Shown: positions 35,514-45,602, numbered from the stretch's first letter. The stretch is 64,000 bases of DNA from Novymonas esmeraldas (GCA_019188245.1 JAECZO010000089.1:64501-128500), one strand, 5' to 3'. The notes: generated by a model not told the origin, from the letters alone. Numbers and translations: made by a program.

Positions 35514-37694
35514 TCAACCACCGAGGTCAGAGTCTCGCCGGCGCCGCGTTGGGTTGGGCGGCACGTAGTTGTAATCATCGCGCGTGTAGGCCTGCGCGTT
35601 GTAGCCTTGCCCGTGCACCACCACACGGCCTCCTCGCGCGATCAACGGCGAGGCCCAGTCTGGATGGTCCCTCGACATGACCTCCTGCCCCACCACCACA
35701 AGCACGCGCACCACATCCACGGCGATCACGGCAATGTGACCGCCGTGGCACAGCTCCGGTGCGATGAAAAAGCGCGTGAAGAACGGCAGCGGTGTCAGCG
35801 GCGAGGCAGACGACGGAGTGGCCGACGCCGCCGATGAGCCAGTCGTGTCCCTGGCGGCGGCGGCGACGGTGTACGGCGGGTTCAGCACACGGTAGAGCAG
35901 CGCCGGGTCGTAGCACTTGAAGACGACGAAGTCGTCTATCACGCGCGGCATGTCGAGCAGGGTGCCGACGACCAGCTGCGCCTCGCGCTCCGTGATCTCG
36001 AGCAGGTCTCCGTGAAAACCACGAAGCATGCGGTTCATCGGCGGCGGGCCCTGCGGCGGCGTGGCGCCGCCGCCGCCGGTGTTGACACCGGTCCAGCTGG
36101 ACGAAGGCGCGTCGGTGGACCGTCCGGCTCGGTTGCGCGTGGTCTGCCCGTTGTTGCGCACTGCGCGGTGGTGGTTTCCCAGGTGCAGCCGACGGTGCTT
36201 GGCGCCACGCAGTGTCTCGCTCAGCCGCTGCAGGAAAGCTGGGTCCTCGTCCGCGGTGAAGTCCCGCACGTGGTAGTGCTGGAGCTGATCATGCGCGTTG
36301 TTGTTGAGCGCGTCGAGGACCGCCACGAGCTCGCTGAGCGGCAGCGACGACGCAGGACTCGCGCCGCGGCGATGGCACCGATAGTGTTGTTTTCGCTGCC
36401 GCTCGCTGTGTGGGCCCGGCGGAGCGACGGCGTCCTCGACACTTGCAGGGTCGGGTGGTGCCGGGGCGGTGGTGGCGGCCGCGGCAGCAGCAGACGACGG
36501 CGGCGCATCGGCGAGCGAGAGCCGCATCGCATACTCTAGCATCTGCTCCTCCGTCATTCCGGCCAGGCTCGCCGCGGTGTGTGCCGTGGGTGCCGTGCCA
36601 CTGTGCCGACGCGCGGCGTAGCCACCGGACGCACCCGCCACACGCTGCTGGGCATCGCCACCACTCCCCCCACCCGCTCGCTCCGACTCTATGGCGTACA
36701 CGCGCAGACGCAGGGGCGGGTTGCGGTCGTTGATGATCGGCTCCCCCACGCGTGGGAGCAGCGGCGGCGTAGACGGCGCCACCACCGGGGCGATGGCTGG
36801 GCTGTTGCCGGCCGAGGTGCCACTTGTCTGTGCTGAGATGGTCCGGCGATGCGGCGGGGTGGCGGTGGGCACCGGTGACGCTGGCGAGGATGGTGCCGCC
36901 AGCAGCCACTCCCGCGTGCCGTCAAGGGCGTTCGCCAGGATCGGTGAGGCCACCGCCGACGGGGCCCGCAGCACCGGTGGTGTGGAGGTGGACCAGGAGT
37001 CGGGAAGTGCCAAGGGCTCTGCCGACACAGGAGAGGCCACCATCACGGCCACCGTCGCCGGGTCGGCGCGACCGTCGTGCAGCGCCACGGTGAACATGCC
37101 TGTGCTCTTGTCCGCCACATCCGCCAGCTCCTGGAAGTGCCACTCACGGTGGGAGTCCAGCACGTACAACCGGCGCTCCTGGAAGAAGCGCTCATAGGCA
37201 GAGAGTCGGAACTGTGGCGGTGGTGGCGGCGAGCGCTCTGTGTCATCCACTCCTGCCGATGCCGCCGCCGCGCTCCGGGCACGGCTTCCGTCCCTGGCTG
37301 TCGATTGCTCGGGGAACAGCGGGGCCGTGCAGAGCAGCTTGCCGCTGCGGAGGCCGCGCACGTCTTCGTGGAAGTAGGCGAGCTGGGACCGCCAGACGCT
37401 CTCGCGGGCGTGGAGCACCGCCCACAGGACGCGGCAGGCGTGGCCGAGGGCCACCACGTCCGTGTAGGGTAGGTACTGCGCCACCAGCTCCCAGCAGTCG
37501 GGCGGGAGGCGCAAGAGACACACACTCTGCTCGTTGTACGTCTCGGCGACGACGCGGAACTCCGCGCGGAGGGCAGCCGCGTCGCCTGCTGTCGCTGTGG
37601 TGGACGCGGGGCGTGGCGCGCCAGCGAGTGCCCGTGCCGCTGTCGCCGACGGCACCGGTTTAGCAGAGGAGAGACGAGAAGCCCACGTGGACAT
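35514..37694 (-). CDS. F-box protein with a ubiquitin-interacting motif
   Basis: A 726-residue protein from the ATG at 37694 (MSTWASRLSS). Residues 61-105 form an F-box: LRLPPDCWELVAQYLP, then DVVALGHACRVLW and the Trp-containing SVWRSQL. At about 380-398 the sequence TEEQMLEYAMRLSLAD fits the UIM pattern (acidic cluster, Leu, Ala, Ser, acidic). The C-terminal 200 residues contain ordered strands (FFTRFFIAPELCHGG and IAVIAVDVVRVLVVVG) and may form the substrate-binding part. The F-box would dock on Skp1/Cullin-1; the UIM would bind ubiquitin. Linkers are Pro/Ser/Ala-rich. The combination is unusual. The F-box is well supported, the UIM by its short pattern. Confidence 0.75.
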   Translation of the reverse strand: MSTWASRLSSAKPVPSATAARALAGAPRPASTTATAGDAAALRAEFRVVAETYNEQSVCLLRLPPDCWELVAQYLPYTDVVALGHACRVLWAVLHARESVWRSQLAYFHEDVRGLRSGKLLCTAPLFPEQSTARDGSRARSAAAASAGVDDTERSPPPPPQFRLSAYERFFQERRLYVLDSHREWHFQELADVADKSTGMFTVALHDGRADPATVAVMVASPVSAEPLALPDSWSTSTPPVLRAPSAVASPILANALDGTREWLLAAPSSPASPVPTATPPHRRTISAQTSGTSAGNSPAIAPVVAPSTPPLLPRVGEPIINDRNPPLRLRVYAIESERAGGGSGGDAQQRVAGASGGYAARRHSGTAPTAHTAASLAGMTEEQMLEYAMRLSLADAPPSSAAAAAATTAPAPPDPASVEDAVAPPGPHSERQRKQHYRCHRRGASPASSLPLSELVAVLDALNNNAHDQLQHYHVRDFTADEDPAFLQRLSETLRGAKHRRLHLGNHHRAVRNNGQTTRNRAGRSTDAPSSSWTGVNTGGGGATPPQGPPPMNRMLRGFHGDLLEITEREAQLVVGTLLDMPRVIDDFVVFKCYDPALLYRVLNPPYTVAAAARDTTGSSAASATPSSASPLTPLPFFTRFFIAPELCHGGHIAVIAVDVVRVLVVVGQEVMSRDHPDWASPLIARGGRVVVHGQGYNAQAYTRDDYNYVPPNPTRRRRDSDLGG

Positions 37695-37923
37695 GGTCGG
37701 CGCCGCTTCCCCCACCTCAGCAGCTCTACCAGGGGGGTGATGAGACAGGAACGTGCCCCTCTCTCTCTCTTTGTGTGTGTGTGTGTGTGTAGGTAGGCGA
37801 CACGGCACAGAGACGTGGGGAACGGAGAGGCGGCGAGGGAGGGAAGGGAGAAGGGGGTGGGGGGAAGTGACAGCTACCGTCGTCTCACCTTCCCATCAGC
37901 GGCTGCGTGGCCACTGACCCCAA

Positions 37924-37955
<32 letters not shown>

Positions 37956-38135
37956 AGAAGAGGAGGGCAGTGAAAGGAGGGGAGGCGAGTGGTCGGTCAG
38001 CGCCCATGCACCGACTATCATACACAAGTGTGTGGGGGCACCGGTGTGGGCACCGGGCTCTGGTGGTGGTGGTGGTGGTCATCCACGATGGCCACGCTGA
38101 CGTCCGGTGTGTCTATCATCATACATTTTTACGTG

Positions 38136-38169
<34 letters not shown>

Positions 38170-38416
38170 CCAATGTGAACAACGACGGCGAAGGATGCTG
38201 TGGGGATGCATGCGCAGACGCATGACTTGTGTTCCTTACTCAAGTCTCAACAACGACAGCAAGGAAACCATCGACAGAGGTAACACACAGTGCCGGGCGG
38301 CGTTGGTGCGCGAGAGGTGATGAGCGACAACCCGAGAGAGAGAGAGGAGAGAGACATGGATACGAGGCCTCCCACCCACCCACTCGTGCACCACCTTCGT
38401 GCCACTTCTGCGCGCG
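37695..38416. other. Intergenic region with three GT tracts
   Basis: GT at about 37772-37792, 37924-37949 and 38140-38168. No gene seen. Confidence 0.6.
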
Positions 38417-39514
38417 TTACAGGCGGTTCCAGGCGGGGATGCCGGTCGGTGAATCGCGCGGCGCGAGCTGCCGCCGCTTGAGCGACGCAGTGGGCCGGTA
38501 CCGGTTCGCGATTTGGTGCCACTGATACCACAGCTGACGATGCACGCGAGGCCGGAAGACGGACTGCATTTCGGTGTAGTGCAGACCTGCGGTGAAGGGG
38601 CGGGGCGCCTGACGCTCCGCTGCGATGTTGCGCTCCATGTCCGCCATCAGGGCGGCGCGCTCCTCCGGCGGTGGAAGCGCTTGGTCGCCGCGGAGCTGCA
38701 GGGCGATCAGGGCAGCGGCCGCTGACGTCTGGGCGGAGGTGCGGCGGAGCTCCTCCAGAGAGCTGGACGCCGACAAGGACGGGGAGGGGCTGGCGCCCGC
38801 CGACGCCGCCGCGGATTCGGTTGCCACGGCGGTCGCCTTGACTCGTGCGGCCTCCACCTGTGCATCGGTGAGTCTGCCCTTGAAGACGTCCGCCTCCCAC
38901 GCCGCCTCGTAGCCCTTCACGCCGCGCTCGGCGGCGAGGCGCAGGAGATCGCTCGCCTCGCGCGGTCGGTGGTTACGTATGAGGCAGTCGTGCAGAAAGC
39001 GCACCATGCTTGGGTGCAGCTGCCGGTCCTCGACCACGATCTTCTCCAGCACCTTCAGCGCCTCCTTCCAGTGATTCATGCCGGGTATCGTCATGGTCAC
39101 AATGACGGAGTTGTGCATCGTGTCGGTGGAGTCGAAGCCGTTCGCCTCGCACGCCTGCAGCGCGTTCAGCGCAACACGCCAGTGCTGCAGCTTCTCCAGT
39201 CTGTGGTTGATGTTGAAGTCGTAGTTGTAGCCATGCTCGGCGTTGGCCATGCCGTTGACGATGTAGTAGTACGTGGCGCCGTTGGGCTGCACATCATCCT
39301 GCTGCATCGCACGGATCACCTTGATCATCTCCAGCGCACGCCCCCACATGGATTGGGAGTAGAGAACCGTGTTGTAGTGCTCGAGGGTGAGGCGGTAGCC
39401 CACCATACGACCCTTCGAGGCGAAGATCATCGCCTTCTGCCATGACGTGGTGTTGGCCATACGACGCAGTACCCGCAGGAACTCGGTCGGGTCCCTCCGT
39501 GTGGGGTCCGTCAT
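38417..39514 (-). CDS. Pentatricopeptide-repeat protein, probably mitochondrial
   Basis: A 365-residue protein from the ATG at 39514. Repeated helical pairs of PPR type run through the first 230 residues: EHYNTVLYSQSMWGRALEMI, VQPNGATYYYIVNGM, HWRVALNALQACEANGF, MHNSVIVTM and HWKEALKVLEKIV. An Ala/Ser-rich linker follows, then a basic C-terminus with ASLKRRQLAPRD. Kinetoplastids have a large PPR family, nearly all mitochondrial, in ribosome assembly, RNA editing and RNA stability. A possible upstream ATG at 39727 would add a Cys-Val repeat-encoded head and is less likely. The PPR class is clear; the specific role is not. Confidence 0.8.
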   Translation of the reverse strand: MTDPTRRDPTEFLRVLRRMANTTSWQKAMIFASKGRMVGYRLTLEHYNTVLYSQSMWGRALEMIKVIRAMQQDDVQPNGATYYYIVNGMANAEHGYNYDFNINHRLEKLQHWRVALNALQACEANGFDSTDTMHNSVIVTMTIPGMNHWKEALKVLEKIVVEDRQLHPSMVRFLHDCLIRNHRPREASDLLRLAAERGVKGYEAAWEADVFKGRLTDAQVEAARVKATAVATESAAASAGASPSPSLSASSSLEELRRTSAQTSAAAALIALQLRGDQALPPPEERAALMADMERNIAAERQAPRPFTAGLHYTEMQSVFRPRVHRQLWYQWHQIANRYRPTASLKRRQLAPRDSPTGIPAWNRL

Positions 39515-39623
39515 CGTGAACCGCGAAAGAGAGCGACCGACGGAGGCGACTGTCACTGTGGGTGGTGTTGGTGCGGTGGTAGTGAGGGGCGTAGAAGACG
39601 GCGAAGGAGACGTCGGGCAGCTG

Positions 39624-39656
<33 letters not shown>

Positions 39657-40137
39657 GAAACACCAAAACAGAAGAGTGAGAGAGAGGCGGATGGGTGAGA
39701 CACAGTGGTGAACGTGCGTGTGCGCATGCACACAAGGGTGCATGTGTGCGTGAACGATGGAGGCGGATGAAGAGAGAAAGAGAGAAAGAGAGAGAGAGAG
39801 AGCGGCGCACTGTGGCTGAGAGAAACCCCCTCTTCAACGAGCCGCACCTGGTTCACCAACACGCTACGCCGAGACGAGTACGCCACCAGGGGGTCGCGCG
39901 AGCCGTGGAGTGCTGGGGTGGGGCAGTTGGCAGGTCATCATGGACGCTGTTTCACCTCTCCCTTCGTGCCCTTCCCCGCTCACACGGGGTGCAGAGCCAC
40001 GGGCTTCTTCCTGCTGCGTCGCATCATCTTTCCCAACGTCATGTCTCTCATCCCTCCCGGTCGCCGGGGCTGGCGAGGTACGAGAAGAGCGGACCAGTGG
40101 AGCGAGAAAAGAAAAAAAAAAAACACAACTGCTTGAC

Positions 40138-40179
<42 letters not shown>

Positions 40180-40248
40180 GTACCTGCCGGAATGTCGGGA
40201 GGCAAACACACAACATAAGTACAGAGAGAGAGAGCACATGCGTGCCGC

Positions 40249-40281
<33 letters not shown>

Positions 40282-40454
40282 CGCACTGTCGCATCTTTCT
40301 CTCTTGTCTCATTCAGGCAAGAAAAAAAAAAAAGGAGCACAAACACGCACATCCACGCGAATCGATCTGCAGAAGAAGAGGTGAGAGAGAGATCGAGAGC
40401 GAGAAAGAAGGAAAAAGGGAGAAGGGCGGCCGCGGTGGCATCGCTCTTCTTGCC
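39515..40454. other. Intergenic region with GT/CA tracts
   Basis: CA at about 39624-39649, GT at about 40139-40176, CA at about 40251-40280 and plus-strand A-runs at about 40114-40124 and 40321-40333. No gene seen. Confidence 0.6.
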
Positions 40455-42491
40455 CTAGAAAATGTTCACGCGGCTACCCTGACGCAGCGCCTCCAGGAGC
40501 TCCTCCACCGTGTCGCACTCGGCGCACCGCTGCTCCAGCTCAGCCGGACTGAAGCCTCGCGTCTCCGCGGTGGAGGTCGTCGCTCCGTCCTCGGAGACTG
40601 AGGTGGTGACATCCACCTTGGACGCCGCGACCGACGCCGAGTTTACGAGCGCGCGCAGCTCCTCCAGCTGAGCAGCATCCATTGTTGTGTGAGAGAAGTA
40701 GTGCTCCACCATTGCCACCGCGCTGGCCGCATCGAAGTTGTGCATGTGCAGCTTCATCGTCACCACACCGGGTCGCAGCAGCGATGTGTGCAGCTTCTCG
40801 ATGTGGTTCGTGGTCATGATGACGATGCGCTGCGGGAAGTCGAGAACGCCGTTCAGCGCGTTCGTCAGCCCATCGATCGTGAGAGCGCTGCGCTTCCGCG
40901 CACCCTTGGTGGTGACGGCCACCACCTCACGCTCCGTCGATCTAGTGGAGGCGCCGTCGCGCGTGGTTTCACCACTGCCGTCGTCGTCGCCCGACTGCTT
41001 CTCCACCGCCTCCGCGTCGCTGCCCGCCGCAACCTCCTCCTCCGCGCCGTCGTCATCGCTCGACTCCTCGACAGCGACAGCGCCGTCAGAGCCGTCGTCC
41101 CCGCTCGAGGAGTCGCCGGTCCTCGAGGGTGCCTCAGCGACACCGTCGCCGGACGTCTTGCTCTTCCTCTTTCGTCTGGCGTGGCGCGGCGTCTCATCGG
41201 TGTCGCCGGCCTCCGCCGAGTCGTCCTTGAGGACGACCGCCGTGGTGGCGTCCACATCTTCCAGGATGTACACGAGCTTCGCCGGGTCCAGCAGCGTGGA
41301 CGTGTCGTCGCTTCTGTTGTACCTGTAGTTGTTCTCCTGCTCGTTCTTCTCATTCTTCACGTTGACGCGGCCGCTGAACATGTACTGCAGCAGCTCCTCG
41401 TTGTCGCGGACGCGGGAGAGCGAGATGGCGAAGAGGTCGCGCTTGGTGTAGGCGGCCACGGCCTTGGCGAGACTGGTCTTCCCCGTTCCCGGCGGGCCGT
41501 ACAGCAGCAGCACGAGCTTCTGCGGGTAGCCAGGAATGGCGTACTTGCCGGTCTTGTTCTCGAAGTCGTTGATGAGGTGGATGAGGCGCGACTTGGCGGG
41601 GAAGAAGAGCGACTGGAACGTCTTCTCGGAGCGCAGGAGGTAGCGGTTGCACTCCATCGCACCCGCCTTCTCGGTCTTGTCTTCCGCACCGGCGACGCCG
41701 ATGCCGAGCTTCGGCCGCGTCAGCAGCGGCTGATAGAGGTAGCGGTCCGTCTTGGTCGAGGCCTCCTTGTAGTCGCGGCGGTAGTTGTCCAGCGCGTGGT
41801 CGAGCAGGGCGAGAATGAGGTCATCGCGAGCAGCGGCGCTGCCCTCGAGCTGCGTGACGGCCTCGTCACGTGCCGTCGACTCTTGGGAGAAGCGCAGCAG
41901 CCGGTGGAGCAGGGGAAACGTCTGCCGGTACTGGGTGATTGTGAAGAGCGACTCGGTGGCGGCCTTGGCGCCGCCGGAGCCGGCCTTCCCGGCCTCTTGT
42001 GTGCTCCCTGCACTGTTGCCGGCGCCTTCGTCGCCCGTCTCGTCCTGCTTGAGCTCGAGGTGCTGTGTCAGGACCATGGGAAGCTCCTTGGCCGGCCCCG
42101 CCTCAACGAAGCAGTAGTCGCGCAGCGCCTCGGTGTAGCTAGCGGCCTCGCGCAGCGTCTTCCCCGGCACGGACACGTACTTGAGCTCCGCCACATCGAA
42201 GCGGGGCTTCAACACCTTGGTCACGTACGTGGAGAGCGCCACGCGCAGCGTGTTGCCGAAGTACAGCCCGCTCCCGCGCTCCATCGTCTTGAACGTGGCT
42301 GTCGTGCTGTCCACACTGGAGACGTAGGATATGATCTGGCTCACCATCTGGGGCCACCACGTGCGTGTGATGTAGGCCACCGCACCGGTCACCAGCGGCA
42401 GCAGCGCGGCGATCATCATGTCCGTCAACAAGTTCCCGGTGCGCAGGGAGTACATAAAGTTGAGGTTCAGAAGGTCGGCGTACGAGTCCAT
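40455..42491 (-). CDS. BCS1: BCS1-like AAA ATPase with a large acidic insert
   Basis: A 678-residue protein. An N-terminal hydrophobic helix (LLTDMMIAALLPLVTGAVAYI, split as LLTDMMIAALLP and LVTGAVAYI) is followed by the BCS1-type region with Trp-Trp-Pro. The AAA core has Walker A GPPGTGKT (332-339), Walker B LVYILEDVDA (406-415), then about 100 residues of Asp/Glu/Ser, and resumes at LTIDGLTNALNGVLD with sensor 1 IVIMTTNH and the Arg-finger segment LLRPGVV. BCS1 is a heptameric inner-membrane ATPase that moves the folded Rieske protein into complex III. The acidic insert after Walker B is not in yeast or human BCS1. Kinetoplastids carry several BCS1-like genes, so this may be a specialised paralogue. 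A good splice acceptor precedes the ATG at 42491. Confidence 0.85.
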   Translation of the reverse strand: MDSYADLLNLNFMYSLRTGNLLTDMMIAALLPLVTGAVAYITRTWWPQMVSQIISYVSSVDSTTATFKTMERGSGLYFGNTLRVALSTYVTKVLKPRFDVAELKYVSVPGKTLREAASYTEALRDYCFVEAGPAKELPMVLTQHLELKQDETGDEGAGNSAGSTQEAGKAGSGGAKAATESLFTITQYRQTFPLLHRLLRFSQESTARDEAVTQLEGSAAARDDLILALLDHALDNYRRDYKEASTKTDRYLYQPLLTRPKLGIGVAGAEDKTEKAGAMECNRYLLRSEKTFQSLFFPAKSRLIHLINDFENKTGKYAIPGYPQKLVLLLYGPPGTGKTSLAKAVAAYTKRDLFAISLSRVRDNEELLQYMFSGRVNVKNEKNEQENNYRYNRSDDTSTLLDPAKLVYILEDVDATTAVVLKDDSAEAGDTDETPRHARRKRKSKTSGDGVAEAPSRTGDSSSGDDGSDGAVAVEESSDDDGAEEEVAAGSDAEAVEKQSGDDDGSGETTRDGASTRSTEREVVAVTTKGARKRSALTIDGLTNALNGVLDFPQRIVIMTTNHIEKLHTSLLRPGVVTMKLHMHNFDAASAVAMVEHYFSHTTMDAAQLEELRALVNSASVAASKVDVTTSVSEDGATTSTAETRGFSPAELEQRCAECDTVEELLEALRQGSRVNIF

Positions 42492-43040
42492 TTTCGCTGC
42501 GTGTGTGTTTTTTGTTGTTGTTGTTCTCCGTAGAATGAGGGATACAAAAAAAAAAAAAATGAAAAATGGAAAATGTGTGAGTGAGTGTGTGAGTGTGTGA
42601 GTGAGTAGGCCACTTGACTACCACCGCTTCAAGGCACGCGCAAGAGCAGCGAGCAAGAGGAGAGCCACTTCAACAACAGCGGAAAGGTGTGCACAAAAGG
42701 GGGAGCGAGAGAAGGGTGAGGATGGTCGCGGGATATCGGGACGGCAGCTGCGGAGTATCCCCCGCGTGCATGGGACCCGCTCGCAACACGCCAACGTACA
42801 TGTCCGTTGCCCTTGCGGGGGGTGGTGGGTGGGGAGTCAACACGGCACGTCCACCCATCCAAGATGATGATGGCGAGGCTTCCTCCGAGGAAGAGCCGTG
42901 CATGTGTGTGTGTGTGTGTGTGATACACACAGTCACTGTGGAGCAAAGCAAGGCAAGTCTCAGGGACTGGGAGAGGGGACGGAGGCGGAATAAACAAACA
43001 CGGTACGCACAGCATGCATGTCTCCCCCCCCCTCCACCCC
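42492..43040. other. Intergenic region upstream of the BCS1-like gene
   Basis: The 5' leader and acceptor of the BCS1-like gene and the 3' UTR of the next gene upstream, with a GT tract near 42902-42922. No gene seen. Confidence 0.55.
42526..42559 (-). promoter_or_regulatory. Trans-splice acceptor for the BCS1-like gene
   Basis: On the minus strand a 14-base T-run (about 42559-42546) leads through GTATCCCTCATTCTACGGAG, with the AG at 42527-42526, about 35 bases before the ATG at 42491. Confidence 0.5.
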
Positions 43041-45602
43041 TCAGAGGTGCGCTACCAGCGCCGGCACCACCGTCTGTGTGAACGCCTTCACTGCCGCTCT
43101 GGTGGACAGCGACGCCGCGGCGGCAGAGGAGGCGCCGCCGTCGAAGAGGACACGCTGTACCCCCTGTGCTTCCTGCTCCGATACGGCGTCGGTGCCGCTC
43201 CTTGACGTCGCGGATGCAGCGGTACCGTGTTGGTGCTGCAACCGGGGCAGGTGCGCGCGATAGATGGAGTCCAGCACTGTCTGCACGTGGGTCGACGGCG
43301 CACAAGTGCGGCTGGCGGTGTTGCTGTGCGGTACCTTCTCCCACAGCACCCGCAGCATCGCGGCCCGCGCGGCGACCGGCAAGTCCGGAGACAGGGGCAG
43401 GTACAGCAGCTCCTCCCCCAGCGCCGCGGCTTGCGGACAGCTCGGGAACACCACCGCGTCCTCAAACGCGTACTCGTCGACGGCCGAGGCGGCTGGCGAG
43501 CTCGCCAGCGCCCCCCACGCACGCAGGCGCACCGCCGAGGCCTCTACCTGCGCCTCCTCTCGCAGGAGCTCGGCAGCCGCACGCGCGGAGGCTGGGTGGG
43601 TGATGCGCACGAGGAGTGCCGCCGCACACGCCTCGACGCAGCAGCTGCTGCGGCGCTCGCCGCGCGCCGTCTCACCGTCGTCTGCCGCCGACACCACGAC
43701 GACCCACGGGGGCAGCTGCACGGCGAATGACCAGAGAGAGAGGTAGGCGACGTCGGCAGAGGACGACGCCGCCGGCTCCTTGCGCAGGTGATGTGGCTGG
43801 CCTGCCGCGGCGAGGGCCGGGGAGAGGAGCAGCACAGACCAGCGGAGACGAATGCGCCACTCAACAGCACTGTTTGTGAGCGCCGCCTCGAACACGAGAG
43901 GAGCGGTGGCAACGGCGACGGCGTCCCTCGCAGGTGTCACTGTGCCACCGCCGCCGCTGTCGCCACCGGCCGCCGCGGCAGCGTGACTCTGCGGCGACAG
44001 GGCGGGCAGTGGGACGACGGTGGTGGCGAGAGGGGCCATCGGAGAGGTGATGTAGGTCGTGCGCTGCTCGACCGGGGTGTCGGCGGAAATGCGCTGCGCG
44101 TCATCGACGTCTGCTGTCGTCGCCACACCTCTGCCGGCGGCGCCGGTGCAGATGGAACGCAGCCGGCGCAGCTCTGCGTGGGCATAGCCGGGCAGCTGCG
44201 GCAGCGTCTCCACCGGGAAGCGGCGGAGCGCCGCGAGGGCCTCCTGCGTCGTCACCGACGCCTGGCGCAGCACATCGGCCTCGCGCCACGCAGCGGCGCA
44301 CAGCCGACGGGCCCACGGGACCCACACCTTCGCAACAAGGTCATTGGTGCTTGCTACCGCGTCCACTGTCGCCGCCAGGAGCGCGGGCCGCGCCGTGCGC
44401 AGCGCCGCGACGGACGTGGGAGAGACGCGGCTCTTCGCAGAAACCGGCCCCGCTGCAGCGGCGTCTGCCCGCCCTGGCTGGCACTCCGCTCGCATGCGTG
44501 TGATAAGTGCGTCATCGGAGCTGCACACCTCCACTACAGCGCCGCCGTACATACCGGCGTCGTCGAAGGACGTGAGGCGCAGGTCCGGGCGCACGGGGGC
44601 GGTGGTGCTCGGGGACGGCCGCTCCCGCAACCAGGTCGGCCGGGGCTGCGGCCCCACGGCGTGAACCGCCTCGAGCGGTAGTGTAGGCACGCACAGCTCC
44701 ACGACTTCCCAGCCATGCACCTTGGCGAGCACGCATGCCGCTTCCACGTTGCCCACGCGCCTGCCACGCATGCTGGCGATGATCAGCACACCAGGAGACG
44801 GGCCAGCGCGCGAGTCTCCTGCGCCGGGCTGCGGATGCTGGCGGAGCAGCCTACGAATGTGCTTCAGATCCACCTCGTACCGCTCGGCGTCGGCGCAGAC
44901 GTCGTAGCCCACAATCGCCGTGCCGTGACGATGGGCAATGTCGCGCAGGAGCGGGGCGAGGTGCGTCGTCCACGGCGCGATGAGGATCCCGGGAGCGTAG
45001 ATGGTGATGTGCGATGCTCGGGATCGTCCGTGAATGTGGTGCAGGTACGCCGACAGCGCGACAGGGGTGGTGGTCGCGAAGAAGGCCGCGCACCTGCGCC
45101 GCGGTGCGGCTGGCGAGGCGGAGGAGACGGCGCCGCGCAGTGTGGAGGGCAGCCACGCCGCCGTCTCGTCAGCAACGGCACCGACGAGGCGGCGGAGCAG
45201 TTCGTCGTCGCTGGAGAGGCTGGCGACGGCGGCCGCCGTGAAGGTGGAGGACGCCCTCTCATCCGCCTTCATCAGTTTCTCTCCGAGCGAGTAGACAACG
45301 ATGGCGTGCGACAGGGTGCCGAGCAGCGCCGTCGAGGAGGAGCGGAGCTGCACCGGCTTAGCTGCGCCAGCGGCTGCTGGGATGGCGCCGGTGAGGAGGG
45401 GGAGAAGCACGCGCCGCACAAGCGCCTGCACCGCCGTTCGCTGCACTTTGGCGAGCACCAAGACGGGGATGACAAGTAGCAGCCTGCGGAGTGCTACCTG
45501 AGCAAGCGGCGGAAGGGAGCCGACGAGGGCGGTCAGCAGCATCGTGGCCCCGCCGCGCACACGCACCAGGGGGTGGTGCACCACGCCACTCGTGCGCGAC
45601 AT
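43041..45602 (-). CDS. Membrane-anchored protein with a degenerate DegT/PLP-transferase-like core
   Basis: An 853-residue protein from the ATG at 45602. Residues 20-75 are hydrophobic with Leu/Val/Ala-rich segments, giving one or two membrane helices. Near 195-340 lies a pattern like the large domain of DegT-type PLP transferases: ITIYAPGILIAPWTTHLAPL, DLKHIRRLLRQHP, GVLIIASMRGRR, EAACVLAKVHGWEVVELC, then SFDDAGMYGGAVVEVCSSDDAL. In active enzymes the last segment has a PLP-binding Lys (S-F-x-x-x-K); none is visible here. The remaining 450 residues are Ala/Arg/Ser-rich with some ordered strands. The family link is an inference from pattern and may be wrong; the gene itself is well supported. 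Confidence 0.6.
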   Translation of the reverse strand: MSRTSGVVHHPLVRVRGGATMLLTALVGSLPPLAQVALRRLLLVIPVLVLAKVQRTAVQALVRRVLLPLLTGAIPAAAGAAKPVQLRSSSTALLGTLSHAIVVYSLGEKLMKADERASSTFTAAAVASLSSDDELLRRLVGAVADETAAWLPSTLRGAVSSASPAAPRRRCAAFFATTTPVALSAYLHHIHGRSRASHITIYAPGILIAPWTTHLAPLLRDIAHRHGTAIVGYDVCADAERYEVDLKHIRRLLRQHPQPGAGDSRAGPSPGVLIIASMRGRRVGNVEAACVLAKVHGWEVVELCVPTLPLEAVHAVGPQPRPTWLRERPSPSTTAPVRPDLRLTSFDDAGMYGGAVVEVCSSDDALITRMRAECQPGRADAAAAGPVSAKSRVSPTSVAALRTARPALLAATVDAVASTNDLVAKVWVPWARRLCAAAWREADVLRQASVTTQEALAALRRFPVETLPQLPGYAHAELRRLRSICTGAAGRGVATTADVDDAQRISADTPVEQRTTYITSPMAPLATTVVPLPALSPQSHAAAAAGGDSGGGGTVTPARDAVAVATAPLVFEAALTNSAVEWRIRLRWSVLLLSPALAAAGQPHHLRKEPAASSSADVAYLSLWSFAVQLPPWVVVVSAADDGETARGERRSSCCVEACAAALLVRITHPASARAAAELLREEAQVEASAVRLRAWGALASSPAASAVDEYAFEDAVVFPSCPQAAALGEELLYLPLSPDLPVAARAAMLRVLWEKVPHSNTASRTCAPSTHVQTVLDSIYRAHLPRLQHQHGTAASATSRSGTDAVSEQEAQGVQRVLFDGGASSAAAASLSTRAAVKAFTQTVVPALVAHL

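Noticed and set aside
40689-42533. A 614-residue plus-strand ORF opposite the BCS1-like gene.
   Set aside because: Pure antisense of a conserved AAA ATPase; His/Arg/Val-rich composition is typical of such shadows.
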